Below are positions 36,601 to 49,596 of a stretch of DNA of 64,000 nucleotides, in pieces (within the stretch, counting starts at the first letter, position 1; each line of letters opens with the position of its first letter). The stretch covers positions 55,493,429-55,557,428 of the forward strand of contig CM049312.1 of assembly GCA_026874595.1 (NCBI GenBank), in the 5' to 3' direction. Origin of the DNA: Sipunculus nudus. Taxonomy: Eukaryota > Annelida > Sipuncula > Golfingiida > Sipunculidae. Position numbers and translations under genes: made by a program. The notes below the pieces were generated by a model. The model did no database searches and was not told the DNA's origin. It saw nothing but the letters and a program-made list of their open reading frames with translations.

Positions 36601-39600
36601 ATTTTTTTCTCAGGAAGAAAAGCCTTTTCAATGGTATTATTCACATTTCCACAAGTTTATTTTTAAGGCAATATTACACCTTTACATGATAAACACTAGT
36701 CAATGCAATCTTAAATAATATGAAATTGATGTAACTTATAAGACATTTCCAAAGAGTTTCTGAATCTGAAGAAAAGATTACAAATAATTTTTAAAGATAT
36801 CTAAAATTAAATATTTGTGATATTTATCAACTTCAACAAAAAATTCAATTTTTCCAAAAGAAAGCACATTTCCACATGAAAACAAACTGGTTGGCCCACC
36901 ATGACCCAGCTCAACACATCTTTTGAAAAGCCCCACCAGGGAAAGTGCAAATGACATTTAAATGACAATACAGATCCGGAGGCCAGCTGACTGACAGATT
37001 CATAACTGCCTATACAGACAGGTCTACTATTAGTAGGTTTCACTAAATATAGATGGACCAGACAATAAAGTGATGGATCGGCAGAATGGTATCACTATAA
37101 TGTCAGAGGTGGAGCGGACCAAATATTTTACCATCCTAGCTTAATCCTCTGTGGATAAAAATATGTATTTTAGGTTCCCCTGAAAAATAAGAGGTCCTGT
37201 TAGAATAACCCTGGTCCTCATATTTCTTTCTCATGTCAGATCAAAATGATACTTTCACTGTCAAAACCATTTTCACAGCAAATGAGGTTTTCTCCATTTT
37301 TTTCAGCATATCAAAGGTGAATTTTTATAACTGTACTGTGTCCTATTTTTCCGTCTTTCATAATGACCATTACACAAATCCTCATAATTATTCAAAACAA
37401 TTGACTTGATAAGAGAATTTGTCTATAAGGTAACAGTGTTGTACTTGGAACAGATATCAGATATATTTCAACACCATCAAACCACAGATGTGCAAAAGAA
37501 CATTCCACCGTTTCAAGCGTAACATTAGAATATATGTACCATAAAACCATGTTGTTTTGAAGTCAAAGGGACCTATAATATAAAAAATTCAACATATCCA
37601 ACAGATCTTTTCCATCACACTTGCAACATCTGTCGACGACAACTGACACTGAATAATCGGCTCTTTTTTTTTCGACAAAAACATTGTACTTTGTAATAAC
37701 TCAAATGATTCATAGTAACAAACATACCGGTACCATACCTTTACCAGTGAGGTTAATTCCAGAGTTTCTAGTTTGTATTTGAGTTCATTTGACAAAATAT
37801 GTGATGCCTGCAGACCTGAAGCCTGCTGACGAAAGTTAATATGGGCAGTGCACATACTCATAGAAAAGGTCTGTTATGTGGTTTGCCACAACTTCCACAT
37901 GCAGGTTTCATTTAGTAATAATTTAACAAGCAGATTTTATTGAGTAATAATTCAACAAGAGATGCTCAAATTTCAATGCCTGAAACTTTGTGACACGGGG
38001 GGTATTTTATTCCATGGAGTCTGACACAACAGGTGAACCAGTTAATTCTTTTAAAATATCTCAGGGAACCTGAGTAAATTAAAACAATTAAATCTGGGTC
38101 TGAAAGGTCAGAGAGTGAGTTTCATGAACATTATCAATCAAAATTCAGTAATTACTATGTGGTTTCATTTATAGAGAAAAGTTGAGTATTCTCTGATCTA
38201 AACCTATATCTGATATTTGTTTATGAATACTGTCGTTGCCTTTATATCGGCAGGGCTGAATTTTAGCGGTTTTTACATTTTTTAAAAGTTTCACGGGGTT
38301 CCTTTTTCCCACTCTAGCTATCATTGGTCTAGTTATATATTTTATTATCAAAAATAATTTCATTAACCGGTGATTTTACTATTATCCACGTCTACTATTT
38401 CTCTGTCCGGATATCGCATGTTCGAACATTCACAGACGGCTGAGCCGATGCCTGCAGGAAGCATTGACCCCGCTGGCTGTAATTTGTTCAGGGCCGAGGC
38501 TCATTGAAACAACTCAAATGTTATCAAGGCGTGTCGAGAAACCAACCTGTAACTACAAAACCTTATTTTAAGTTTGTTTAGGGAAACTGTCTTGATAAGG
38601 GTATCTCACTCCTGTTAATTAAAAGTTGAGTCGTAATCACCTGCTCAGCCAACAAGGGACGCCTGTAGGTAGCCCCCTTGTTTCAGTGTCAAAGGCAGGG
38701 ATGTGCCCAGAATAATTTTAGTGCCGTTAATGTTGCTAATTAATTCCATATAGGTAGAAGAAGGAACCGTATTCAGTTTCTCACAGTTAAAATCTGAAAC
38801 AAAACATAATATTCCACAGTTTTATGGCACTTTGGCCCCAAAATGAACTGTTACCTTTCAAATATATTCAAAATTCACGTCATCACTAGCCAATCATACA
38901 TCGTTTGGCGCATCATGATTTCACAGAATTAGTCCTTTATACATTTACAAGTTTGCGCAACCCAAGCGGCTACGTTCACTAATGTAGTGGCAAATTTTAT
39001 TTATTAACATCACTAAATATGGCACAATGTGAAAGAGTACCTTCTACTCAATATTAATTTTAAGCGGCACTGGATGTCATCTAACTTGGCACACATACAC
39101 GTAATTTTTAAATATTACTACCCAGCGGGCATTGACACTTTCCAGTAATGTACTGGGGGAAAACTGACGGGTGCATCCGCCGGCATTAGCACGCACCTGC
39201 AAAGGGTCCCGGTTTTTGCATCTAAGCCAACCAATATTATTTTAAATGGGCCCTGTCATTCTCCCTGAATCATTTAACGTATATGCACCAGGCTCCATGG
39301 ACATCACTTTGTAGGTGTAGATAAATCTTAACTTTCGCAAACTATTGGCAGCTACTGAGATTAATGATCATGGTCTGGTATATATGCATTCAAAACTGCA
39401 TGGTTTCAATTTCGCGGTGAGAGAGCGATCGCGAATATTGCAAATTTGAAACCAACGCAAATAAGAAGACCACCACAGTACTTTTTCACTCAACACAAAT
39501 TCAAGTATCCGTCATAAGGTAATTAATAAGAGTTCTTTATCATATGCATATATGACCCCATAAAGTATATATTATTTTAAACCTCATACAGAGCTCTTCC

Positions 39601-40469
39601 TAATGGTACATGTATTTATGAAATTCACATTCATTTTCAAATGAAATTTTAACATTTTTTTAATTTTAAGTTTTTATATAGTACACAATATTAAGCAACC
39701 TTTTACAAAAAAGCACTTTCTAATATGCTAATAAATATCAAACTACATGAAAATATCTAAAAACCATTTTTTTATTTTTCCTGTATCATGTTTATTTCCT
39801 ACTTTAAATTGAATTCAAATTTTGATTCAATAAAAAAATCTAAATTTAATTTCTAGACATGTTGCTATATTAGTTCTGTTTAAAAAATCTTAACGGCGGC
39901 AATTTAACCAGATGATGAAACAGCAACAGCAGGTTTAAATGGTAACATCAGATCTGGTAATTTTCTGAGGTTTACGGTGCTGAAAACATCATGACATCAT
40001 AGCTGTTGCCATGGATATTACCATCACTTGCCTCTAAAGGACATAAATTTGACCAAGGTCACGCGCTTTTTCAATCCCAGTAGCCCTGAGCAACAATCAA
40101 GGAGCCGTGATCAATAATGTTAATACAATACATCGCAACAGGCCAGCTGCTAAAAGCAGTAATATCTCAGGCATTAAAATAAACCAGAATGAACCAAATC
40201 ACTGCTACCAGAAAACAACTAATAAGAAATGTTATATAGATGTACACACTAATGAGTACAGTTTTTATCTGTCACATGAGCGATAAATCAGCACAATTAT
40301 CTCTATTGTTGATTACTAACTAAAATAACAAATAAAAACAATTTTCCAAGAAATTAAATAATATATATCATCAAAGAAAAAGTATGTATTACATGAAGTA
40401 CTGGATATTGTCTGTCAGTCATGGTATCTATCTAACTAATCAAGCATAACTTTACTTATGAACAAGGTA
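33616..40469. other. GIT intron 1, mostly unique sequence
   Basis: No gene recognised. A fragment at about 35220-35420 (GTGACCTCTGACCTCATT and CCTTGACCTCTGACTTC) recalls the satellite of Helentron-like element 2. A complex, CpG-bearing island lies at about 38390-38760. 39390-39478 is a one-ended MITE relic. Confidence 0.5.
39390..39478. mobile_element. Relic of the CTGTGG-type MITE, one end only
   Basis: Ends CCACCACAG followed by TA, with GTTTCAATTTCGCGG and AATTTGAAACCAACGC upstream, close to the right arm of the element at 13124-13535. The opposite end was not found. Confidence 0.5.
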
Positions 40470-40659
40470 CAGTGATACCTGTGTTATAAGACCACCCATG
40501 GGACTGTCAAAAAGTGGTCTTAATTCACATGTGGTCTTGTCTGACAGGTCAGTTATAAACAATCATTAACAATGTGAATGCATTTGGTTCACCCAAGAAT
40601 GGTCTTAATGGACCTGTGGTTTAATTAGACAAGTGGTCTTCCAGACAGGTTCCTTTCTG
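40470..40659. mobile_element. About 190-bp degenerate MITE, CAGTGATACCTGT ends
   Basis: Left CAGTGATACCTGTGTTATAA preceded by TA; right ACAGGTTCCTTTCTG. Between them are several GTGGTCTT(A) direct copies. Ends are only partly inverted-repeat, so limits are approximate. Confidence 0.5.
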
Positions 40660-42285
40660 TTTAAATTGGCAATGTTCTATCAATCAATACATAAATCTGA
40701 CCAGTAAAATACAGTCTTATCAATTAACTAAGCACTGCCCTTTGGTATGACCTGTCAAGGAGGTTGTAAATCTAACAAATCAAAAATAAAGTCTGACCAA
40801 TAATACAATAATGTATATTTTGAGCATGACCTATAAATGTTGGCAAAACGGTACAAGTAAATTAAGCCTTTGTGTCATCCTTGTGCTAATTCTCCATGAA
40901 AATAAGATCAAAGACTAGTTATTTATATGTTTAATGCACTTGTGAATATTTGGCCTGCAGAGGTAAATGTAGGGAACTTGCCAATTAAGGGATATTGTAT
41001 ACAACCAGTGGTATAGCATATGGTTCAGCATTCCACTGACAATGTGCAATACTGCATATGATCATTATGTACACTTCAAGTGGATGTGAAGCTGATTTAA
41101 TTGCCTGAACAGATTTGTATTTAACTGTCACACAAAGGCATATTGTTAAATTTAAGGTGAAAATATGAATAGTCAAACTCTGTGCACTGGGGTCAAAATT
41201 TATAAAATTTTACCAATGGGTTCAATGATCCACAAGAATAATATGGATTGTCATGACTATACTGTTTCACTACCTGCTGTCCACCTGGGTTTTTTTAGAT
41301 AATTTTCTTAAAAGTTTATATTTTTTAATAATTTCCTAGAAAACTACATATGGAAGTGACAACCTAATATTACAATTAAGAATTTTACAATAAATCCCAA
41401 GTTTATGTTTCACAACTTTTTAGTCTCTTCACAATGGTCTGACTGATATGATGTGTCCCTAAAAATTCCTAATTATGGACATTACCTGAGCCATTTGTTT
41501 TGCTTGTATTAGAGAGAAGTCCATAACAGGAGAGTACCCATAAAGGGAGGTTCTCTGTATTAATTAACAAGTATAATAAGAGGTTCTGGAAATGCAGGAC
41601 ACAGAAAGTATTCTTAAAACATTGAGTGCATCTGAAGGAAAGTGGTCTGAGGTGGAGAAAGCAAAAAATACAGGAAGGTTCTATCTGGTCTAAAAGGCCT
41701 GACAGTAAAAACCTATAAATGTAGGTGGCAACAGGAAGCAGGGATTTCTGGACATTTTAGGAAAAGGTTAGGTGTATGGGATGACACAGGGATCAGTACA
41801 AGCTGTGCTTGAGGAAACATCAGTCCATCTGAATAGGATAATGAAATAAGGGACCAGCTAATGAACATGTCTCCCTACAAGTGAGAAAAAGATATAATTC
41901 TCACTCTGCACAAGCTCTCAGCTGTCACATTACACAGAAATGATCCTGTCTAGTGGCTCTGAAGATGGGAAAAATGAGCATTCTCATTTATTCTGTGAAA
42001 AACAGGTATAATTTTTAACTCTTTTACTTTTTTTAATTTTTGTTTTCTTCTTTTTCAGAAAGAAACTTTGATTTTATTTCTTTCACATTAATTCTTAACT
42101 GTTCAAGTAGTGAAAAGAATAAATATACACTCACATAAAATGAATATGTGAATATAACATGAAGCTTACAATTTCAAATTGAGACAGGCAATATATATGT
42201 ATAACAAGTTTCTTCTTTTTTTGTATTTTATTATAATAATAGCAAAGGGTAGATTCTTGATATTAAGTTGTTAGATAATAAGAAG

Positions 42286-42384
42286 CTGGGAAAAATGAGA
42301 ATTCCCATTATTCCAAGAAAAATTCTATTGTCCCAGGATTCTCATTCCCGCTGGGAAAAACAAGAATTCTCATTTTTCCTGGGA
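42286..42384. repeat. Inverted repeat around AAAAATGAGAATTC
   Basis: CTGGGAAAAATGAGAATTC (42286-42304) is inverted at 42364-42384 as GAATTCTCATTTTTCCTGGG. Further direct and inverted copies of TTCTCATT/GGGAAAAA lie between and around, including GGGAAAAATGAGCATTC at about 41968. Confidence 0.75.
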
Positions 42385-45300
42385 TGAATTCCAATTCTTC
42401 CCGAGAAGATTCTGGATCTTCCCAGATTCTCATTCTTCCCTCTACATATACATACTGATTAACTCCATGTGAATAAGGTCTCTGAGCAGAATAATGGCTC
42501 TATGGATATTACAATTAAAATTCTTATTTCAGTTTATTAAGGGAACTTGAATCAGAAACATTATAAGTGAAAAAGTTAGTATCATTGTCTATTCAGTATA
42601 AAATTTCAATTTTTACTTGAAGACTTACTAGCAATAAGTAAATATATACAAATTAAAGAAGCTAATATTTGTTCAAATTGATGGGCAAGATAGGAATATA
42701 GTTACATTTTGATGTTGTTAAGTATTTTTATGTTGTTGAATCTTGTGTACATGAAATGGCACAATAAAATTTAAAAAGTGTCCCTAAATGACTCATAAAA
42801 TATGTTATAAAGATGAAAGTGTTCCTGTACAAAGGATAATGCACTCACAGACCAGAACCAGCATATTCCTGCATGTATAGATCTCTTAATTACTTCCATA
42901 CACATTGAAGCAAACTGATAAAAGGATATTGTGAACTTACTGAACTGACATGTTGGGCATTCTGAACAGACATGTTGGCTAATGACAGTATTTCTACAAT
43001 ACTGTTATAACCTTATTATGGTCCTGACTAAGCTAAGACTCTATAGAAATCAGGTTTTTCCATCCATCCATTTGTTCATCTGTCACTCTTTTTATTGTGC
43101 ATTATCTCAGGAACTACACAAGCAAATGTCATTAATTTTAAACTGAATATTAGTGTATAAGAGTCTGACCTGTCAGAAATCCAATATGGCTTAAATGTAG
43201 CCATCTTCAGAACACAAGCATAGATATTTTTAGAATTTTTAAATCCCTAATAATTTATCATTTAAAAAATGATTTTTCCACATCTTTATCAATACAAATT
43301 TTACCAAATTTACAATCTGCAAAAAATACTTATTCTTCAAAAAAATTCAATTTTTCAAAAAAAATATTTTAAAACATGCAATCCAAAGTCTGCATATATT
43401 GTAAACAAAGAACCCGTGAGATCCCTTGATCAAGACCACACTAGACCAATATGATTGGTTTGATTCCTGAACACCATACCAAAAGTTTCAATTTCAGTAG
43501 AGAACAGTAGAGAAACTACCTTGAAAATTCTGGCACCAATCCTCAATGGAATTTCCAAAACTGATGTTATGTGGACCTATTCAAAAAGGATATACATTGT
43601 ATATTCCTTCAAGCTCAGTCAACCACGACCTGACAAAAGATGCCGGGGTGAGGTAAGCTGGGGATGATGGCACATCAGTCAGTCTACAGAACTGATAGAT
43701 AGTCCCAGGGGTCTATTGGTCATATATAGACACCAAATGTGACATCTGAGTTATCTTAACAGCATCAACACCTGACCCTGTGAACTGTGCCAAAGGAAAT
43801 AGCTAAGAGGGGCATCTTTACTGTACACTCAGGGTCTCTCCCTCCAGCTAACTATTTAAGTTCTCTCTAGGGAGTTAAGCTGGTGATTTATGGGGTGTCC
43901 ATTTAGTCTTCATCTAGTTCTGAGCCACTTATCTCCTGCAGGCCAATTTATGCAATATTCCTAAAATGACTTGTCCCACAGCTGTGTCAGCCCTCTAACA
44001 CTGTTGAACCAGCACTTAAAAACACTGGTGTTTTTTTTCAAACTTTCACCTGGTAGTATCCACAGGTGCTCACCAGGTGGCACACATGTGGTAGTTATTT
44101 ACACCTGAGGCATACTCAGCAAACCATTACAGGAACATTATTATATATATGCCCCATTTTTTTTCCTCTGACCACACAAGAAGAATGATGTTATGATTAC
44201 AATGAATTTTCACTTAATTTTGATGTACACTGGAAATAAATTTGTACATTTCTCTAAAGCATGTATCATGTTTTATGCTTGCTGGCATGACTGCCATGAC
44301 AAACATGGATAGATGTATCATGTATGACATGCACAATTTGCATGTAGCGTTTATTTGAATGTGTGTCATGCATTTTAATATGATTATGTAATACATCCTA
44401 CAATACAAAAACATTAAACCTTTTATAACATTTAAAATTCCTGACATCAAGCATATGGAGATAAATGTAACACAGAATTAAACATATAATGGTATAAAAT
44501 AAGATTAATTTAAAATATATAACCATTAAAACAATTACAATTTCATGCTTACTGGGCAGTGTTTTTAATGCTCAAACTGACATTTGCAAATAACAAAAGG
44601 TAACAAATTACAATGAATGCCTAACAATTGTTGAGAGTATAAGTTACAACTCTTGTGGCAAACAAAAATTCCATATCAGTAGGAAATACATAAATATAAT
44701 ATAGCTAGAATTATTATTAATATAGGCTGCTTATGAAGGGTCAGGCTGAAGAACCATGGATTATATGTAATTATAGGCAGTGTTGAAAATTGGTTGCATG
44801 TGTGGTGTTAATGCTGGCCCACACTAGAAGAGACACAGTACAGTAAATGTGTAATGGCAAGAAAGTATACACTTTTCTTCTTGTTTCTGTTTCTGTTGGG
44901 AGGTAACTGCCTGCATTTTCTAATAATAACTTTTCTAATTCTTTATATGCAAGTATACAAATTGCAGAATTCATTTCAGTTGGGGACTACATGACAGGAC
45001 AGTAACACAGGCATTTAGACGTGTACCTGTGTCTACTGCCTTGTGGGTCCTGGCCTCCTGGGTGTGTAATCATCCCCCATTGCTGGATCACAGAAGGAAA
45101 TCCAAGCTTTGAGACCTGTGCTCGAGAGACAATGTTGTCAATAAGAACAACCCTGATATCTTTATGTGTGTTGTTGCATTCAAAAATGTTATATCTTTAT
45201 AACAAGCAATTTTTTTTTCTTTTTGAACATCCTAGAGTAGACTGTCTTAATGCCTAAATTGCCATGGTAATAAATACTCAAATCTTGGCCCTTAGATACA

Positions 45301-45716
45301 TGTATGTTGAGTGCTCAACCCCAAAATGTACTGTGTGATTCAGCTTTGCTATTGACCTAAGAGACTATGATGAAAACCAAATCAGTGCTACACAAACAAA
45401 GCAAAATTTAACCTGGCCACAGACATTCACTCTATTTTATCAATACCTGTCTTGATTCTTTGATTAATCCAAGCTTATGCAGGAAAAAATAAAATTTATG
45501 CAAATAGCTTCATAAAAAACATGTCATTCAATGTCATGCAGTTATTTTCTTATTCAACCAGAAGACAGTGCCACCTGCTGGCAAAAATTCTCACCATGAC
45601 CAAAAGTCTTAACTTTACACACCATCATGAGCTTTAGCACACTGACACTGCATTATCCATTATAAGTAATATAGGTTATTTTTGTGATGACTACTTACAC
45701 CCATAGACCATATGCC

Positions 45717-45717
<1 letters not shown>

Positions 45718-45768
<51 letters not shown>
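45718..45768. repeat. (TA)n microsatellite
   Basis: About 25 TA units. A Tyr-Ile-rich frame across it is an artefact. Confidence 0.97.
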
Positions 45769-45772
<4 letters not shown>

Positions 45773-46602
45773 ACATTTACATGCAACAACAGATTCAAAT
45801 TACTAGTTTACTCACAGCGTTCATATGTATTCTCATCCAAATGTCACACTATCACAAAAGTGTTTCAGTTGTGTTCCCCTCCCCATATGTGCAGAATAAT
45901 AACTGTTTGTGTTTTTTGTTTTTCGTTTTTTTTCTTTCTTTTTCATATTTTGCTAAATACCCAAAGTGCCCTCACATAAGATTCACTTGAAAAATAAGTG
46001 GTATGCAAGATCAGAACACAGTATAAATACCAACCTCATATCACTAACAATGCCAGTATACAATTTGCTCCAGTGCCTAATGTAAATAAACACTGCCAAT
46101 GGTATAATGATCTGTAGAACTTGCTTCAGCAAATACTTAAGACACTTAGTGCTAACCACAACAGCAGAATCACTGGTTTGTCCCTGATGATTTCATGGCT
46201 TTATGATGTATGGTATTTGAACGACCACACATGGCCAGTTACCTCATCTTAACAACCCCCCCCCCCTCCCCCACCAACTCACCCACATGCACACACAAAC
46301 CCACATAAAACACAGCACCCCCCTCTCTTCATCCTACAAAACTACTTATCTTGTCACAAACAGATGGAACTAGGGGTGGTTCTCGGTACTGGTATGAAGA
46401 TATATAAAGGATAATCGTGAAATGGGTTTATAAAATGCGATTCTGTCAGAACGCACACTTCATGAAACCAAGAAAGATACCCACAAAAGCTCGGCCTCGG
46501 GTGTCAAGTTCGACTATGGTTAAGATCAACAGTGACGCCGGGGTTGTCTGCCCCCAACCCGTGTCAGTCACCGATTTGTACAAAAAACAGCTCCTAACTT
46601 AC

Positions 46603-46663
46603 CTTTGGTTCCACAGTCGGCACAGACTTCGCTGGCTGATCTGAGCTTGGGCCGTGAGGACAT
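46603..46663 (-). CDS. GIT: GIT-family ArfGAP, first coding exon
   Basis: First coding exon of an ARF GTPase-activating protein of the GIT family (GIT1/GIT2, Drosophila Git). These are cytosolic scaffolds that stimulate GTP hydrolysis on Arf and bind PIX, paxillin and FAK at adhesions and synapses. The minus-strand ATG (A at 46663) opens 20 codons plus one base, starting MSSRPKLRSASEVCADCGTK. The last residues carry the first cysteine pair (Cys14, Cys17) of the ArfGAP zinc finger. The exon stops at a consensus donor, G|GTAAGT (46602-46597), in phase 1. Joined to the exon at 11533-11400 the split codon becomes GAT (Asp) and the zinc-finger spacing is exactly that of ArfGAPs. Start and length agree with other GIT proteins, which have a dozen or so residues before the first Cys. 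Upstream sequence is the 5' UTR/promoter, 8.0 kb from the divergent ANKRD13 start. Confidence 0.93.
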
Positions 46664-46771
46664 TTTGTCCTGTGTTTATCACTCCAACAGAGGACTTCAC
46701 ACAAAGATGTCCTCTTTTGACAGATGCACGGAAACACAAAATGATTCACCCAACCTCCCTGCAGATAAATA

Positions 46772-46781
46772 GTCACGTGAC
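46772..46781. promoter_or_regulatory. Palindromic E-box GTCACGTGAC upstream of GIT
   Basis: Perfect 10-bp palindrome GTCACGTGAC, 109 bp upstream of the GIT start codon. This core is the preferred site of USF and MiT/TFE-type bHLH-zip factors. Function here is inferred from position and sequence only. Confidence 0.4.
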
Positions 46782-47199
46782 TCCGGGGAATCTCTCCTCA
46801 CATTACATGGGGGCCGTCAAAGAAGCGCGGAAAATCATTTAAAAGCTGTTCAGAGAGCTCGACAGTGGGTACAGGTCAGCAGCTTCTATTTTCAAAACCA
46901 AAAGCACCATGCATGCATTAACATCTATGCTTGCGTATACCACAAAATAAGATAATATACCTATTCCCCCTCCAACGGTATGGAAATTTTAAAAAATACA
47001 TGCTATGAATTGGCATGTCTGTTTGTATTTTCTTAGGCTATATATTATAAGCTCTAATCACAGGAACTTAATTTTTATTGGCTTAAGGGTAATTGAGTGA
47101 TAGTCACCAGTCAAATTGAACACTCTTGCAAATACTGCCAACATTTATTTATTTAATTATTATTTTTGCCTTAGAATACACAATAATAATTTATAATAA

Positions 47200-47869
47200 T
47201 TTATTCACTTTCATTAAAATACCGCGCCACCTTCCAACACTCAGTGTTGCTCAGGGGCGCCTTACAATAACATGCATAATTTGAGTTAAAATTTAAAATA
47301 AGAGATAAATAAAAATTAAAAATTAAAGTACTAAAAAAAAAAGTATGAGAATTGACTAGATAAGTAAATGTCTGTAAGTAGTGAAACTGACTAGAGAAAT
47401 TGTCTAATTATATGCAAAGCTAAAAAGATGTGTCTTTAGTTTCTTCTTGAAAGTGTCATATGAGTCACACATTTTTAGGACCATAGGCAACTGATTCCAT
47501 AACTTTGGTACAGCGACTGCAAATGCGCGATCTCCATAGGATCTAGTTCTGGAGGCTGGTTGCTGCAGGAGTAGTTGGCTGTTTGATCGGAGACTTCTTG
47601 ATGGCACATATGGGGTCACAAGCTCGGACAAATATGCAGGGGCTAGACCATTCACACATTGATAAGTTAGACACAAAGCCTTGAAATTGACCCGATGCTT
47701 AACAGGAAGCCAGTGAAGATCTCTCAGAATTCCTGTGATGCTGTCACGCATACGCTTCCTGGTGACTATCCGAGCTGCACAGTTCAGAACGCGCTGCAGT
47801 TTAGCGATCTGCGCAGCTGGTACATTCAGAAGCAGTGAGTTGCAGCTATCAAGCCTTGTAGAAATAATG
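47200..47869 (-). pseudogene. 5'-truncated LINE (non-LTR retrotransposon) 3' end
   Basis: Minus-strand frame (stop near 47404) encoding about 155 residues of the region C-terminal to the reverse transcriptase palm. Family hallmarks: STRLDSCNSLL, then LQRVLNCAARIV, DLHWLPVKHR, LTYQCVNGLAPAYLSEL and LWNQLP. These are shared by CR1/L2/Rex-like and Jockey-group elements, and I cannot place it further. The 3' tail includes GTAAGGCGCC and GGCGCGGTATTTTAATGA, typical of such LINEs. Catalytic RT and endonuclease parts are missing, because the insert starts at a poly-C run (47870-47883). It is thus a dead copy. The first residues read through the poly-C/CCACC tract are not part of the element. Confidence 0.88.
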
Positions 47870-47892
47870 CCCCCCCCCCCCCCAACCACCAC

Positions 47893-49528
47893 CCGGAGAC
47901 TGCGGTACTGAACTGGTTGTAAGTATTGTTATCATAACAAAAAAATAATAACTGGATATGATGAGGATAATTATTATAATTTTTATTTATATTTTTTATT
48001 GTTTTTCCTTCACCACTGAAGATGGAAGAATTAACGTGGAACACACCTGTGAATCTCTTCATATAGGTACATCTAGTTGTTTAACTGTCCGAGTATACAA
48101 TGTAAGAACTATTTAGTTCTTAATATATACCTTTTTCGTTAAGTGATTCTTGAAAAATGTTTGATTTCTTTTGCAGATAAACAAGTAGGGAGACCGCGAC
48201 TAGAAGGAATAGGCCTATGTGAAATAGTTAAACGAACTTTAACCAGGGGGCGCTCCAGGGGTGAGGATGGGGTGGCTTGAAAATTGGATACATGTTAAAG
48301 TTATCGGTATATTAACTTTAATTTTCTTCCAAGTCCAGCGAATCATACCCCTGTGTAAAGAGGTTTGTTTAATTTATATGAAAAATTAAAAAAAAAAAAT
48401 AACCAGATCTTTAGATCATCATAAGCAAGGTTTGAATTGTTTTCTCTAGCTGTTTCCCAAAAATGATACTAATGGTGATAATGATGTGATGTTTTGCTAT
48501 CTTTAACTCTAAGTAGACGTCCCACACAAAAGTTCTGAATAAACGCAGATATTTTCATCAGTAAATTTTATTTATCAGAACAAATTATCAAATATAGCAG
48601 AGGTCAGTCGCAAGCATTGCGCATGATAGCTTTTCTCGGAGGTAGCCCCTGCATTATATCTTATGTACATAACAATGAACTCCTATCCTATATTATTTAG
48701 ATCTGCTAATGTGTTTTATGCATAAGCTTATCCTGTGGTTGATTTTTTATTAACTTAATACTCATTATACGGAAGCATATGTGACCCCACGTCAGAGAAC
48801 CATTCTTTAAAATTGACCATCTATAGTTATTAATTAAAAAATGACCAATCTGATTTTACTGACATTTTCAGCTGCCCGTGAGGATAGAAGATAATCTGTC
48901 GAACATTACCTTTATTTGGAAAAATTGCTGCAAAAATAATTTGTTTTGTGTTTATATTCAGGTGTAACAACAAACAAAAATACCATTAATTCCATGCGGC
49001 CTAAAAAACCATGCAAACCTTCCAAGTAACTGAAAATTGTCGACTACATATAAGTACCGCAATCAGTTGTTTTTAATTTCATGCATGCATATTAGAAAGC
49101 CAAACATTCCACCTAACTGAAAGCTGTCCCCTGCTCAATTTCACCAGGAAAAATGTATACCTTTAAATACTAATATGAACATAAGATTCTTAATATCTGA
49201 GTTTGTAAGTCTTTTCCTGTGAAAATTTGTTAACTTGGCATGAATGTTAATTGTTTCAGACCAATTTTTGCCGTCTGGACACCCCACCCTTTTCCGGTCT
49301 TGGGACGTTTTTTGAGGTTTTGTTATCAGTCATCCTGGGTTGGACCCCTCCTTTTCCTAAATCCTGGATCCGCCCCTGTAAATAAAATTCTATATTTTTT
49401 AAATTTATGTTCTATATCTTTTCATTAACATCTAATAAACGTAAAAAATGTACTTAAGCACAGTCAGTTTCCTGTACTTGTACTTGGAGTTATCTTTATT
49501 AATTTCTTAAGTACTTCTATACTTATAA
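47893..49528. other. Intergenic AT-rich sequence, no gene seen
   Basis: No recognised gene. GGGGGCGCTCCAGGGG at about 48246 and GGATCCGCCCCTG at about 49366 look like small repeat fragments. Confidence 0.45.

Positions 49529-49596
<68 letters not shown>
49529..49596. repeat. (TA)n microsatellite
   Basis: About 33 units with one G interruption. Confidence 0.97.

Larger units (their letters stand above)
11534..46602 (-). other. GIT intron 1, 35.1 kb
   Basis: Intron between the two GIT coding exons, with donor GTAAGT at its high-coordinate end and acceptor TTTTCAG at the low end. It interrupts the zinc finger between its two cysteine pairs. Contents are annotated separately: one large Helentron-like element, at least five short TIR elements, a 2.25-kb TIR-bounded segment, minisatellites and unique AT-rich sequence. 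No second gene inside it could be recognised with confidence. Confidence 0.9.
40660..46602. other. GIT intron 1 sequence flanking exon 1
   Basis: AT-rich with no recognised gene. A half element with right end GGGAGGTTCTCTG followed by TA sits near 41545-41560. Close to exon 1 (about 46400-46600) CpG content rises, as expected for promoter-proximal sequence. Confidence 0.5.

Noticed and set aside
46417-46644. 75-codon plus-strand frame overlapping GIT exon 1 antisense
   Set aside because: Overlaps a well-supported GIT exon and splice donor on the other strand; open by chance in CpG-richer sequence.
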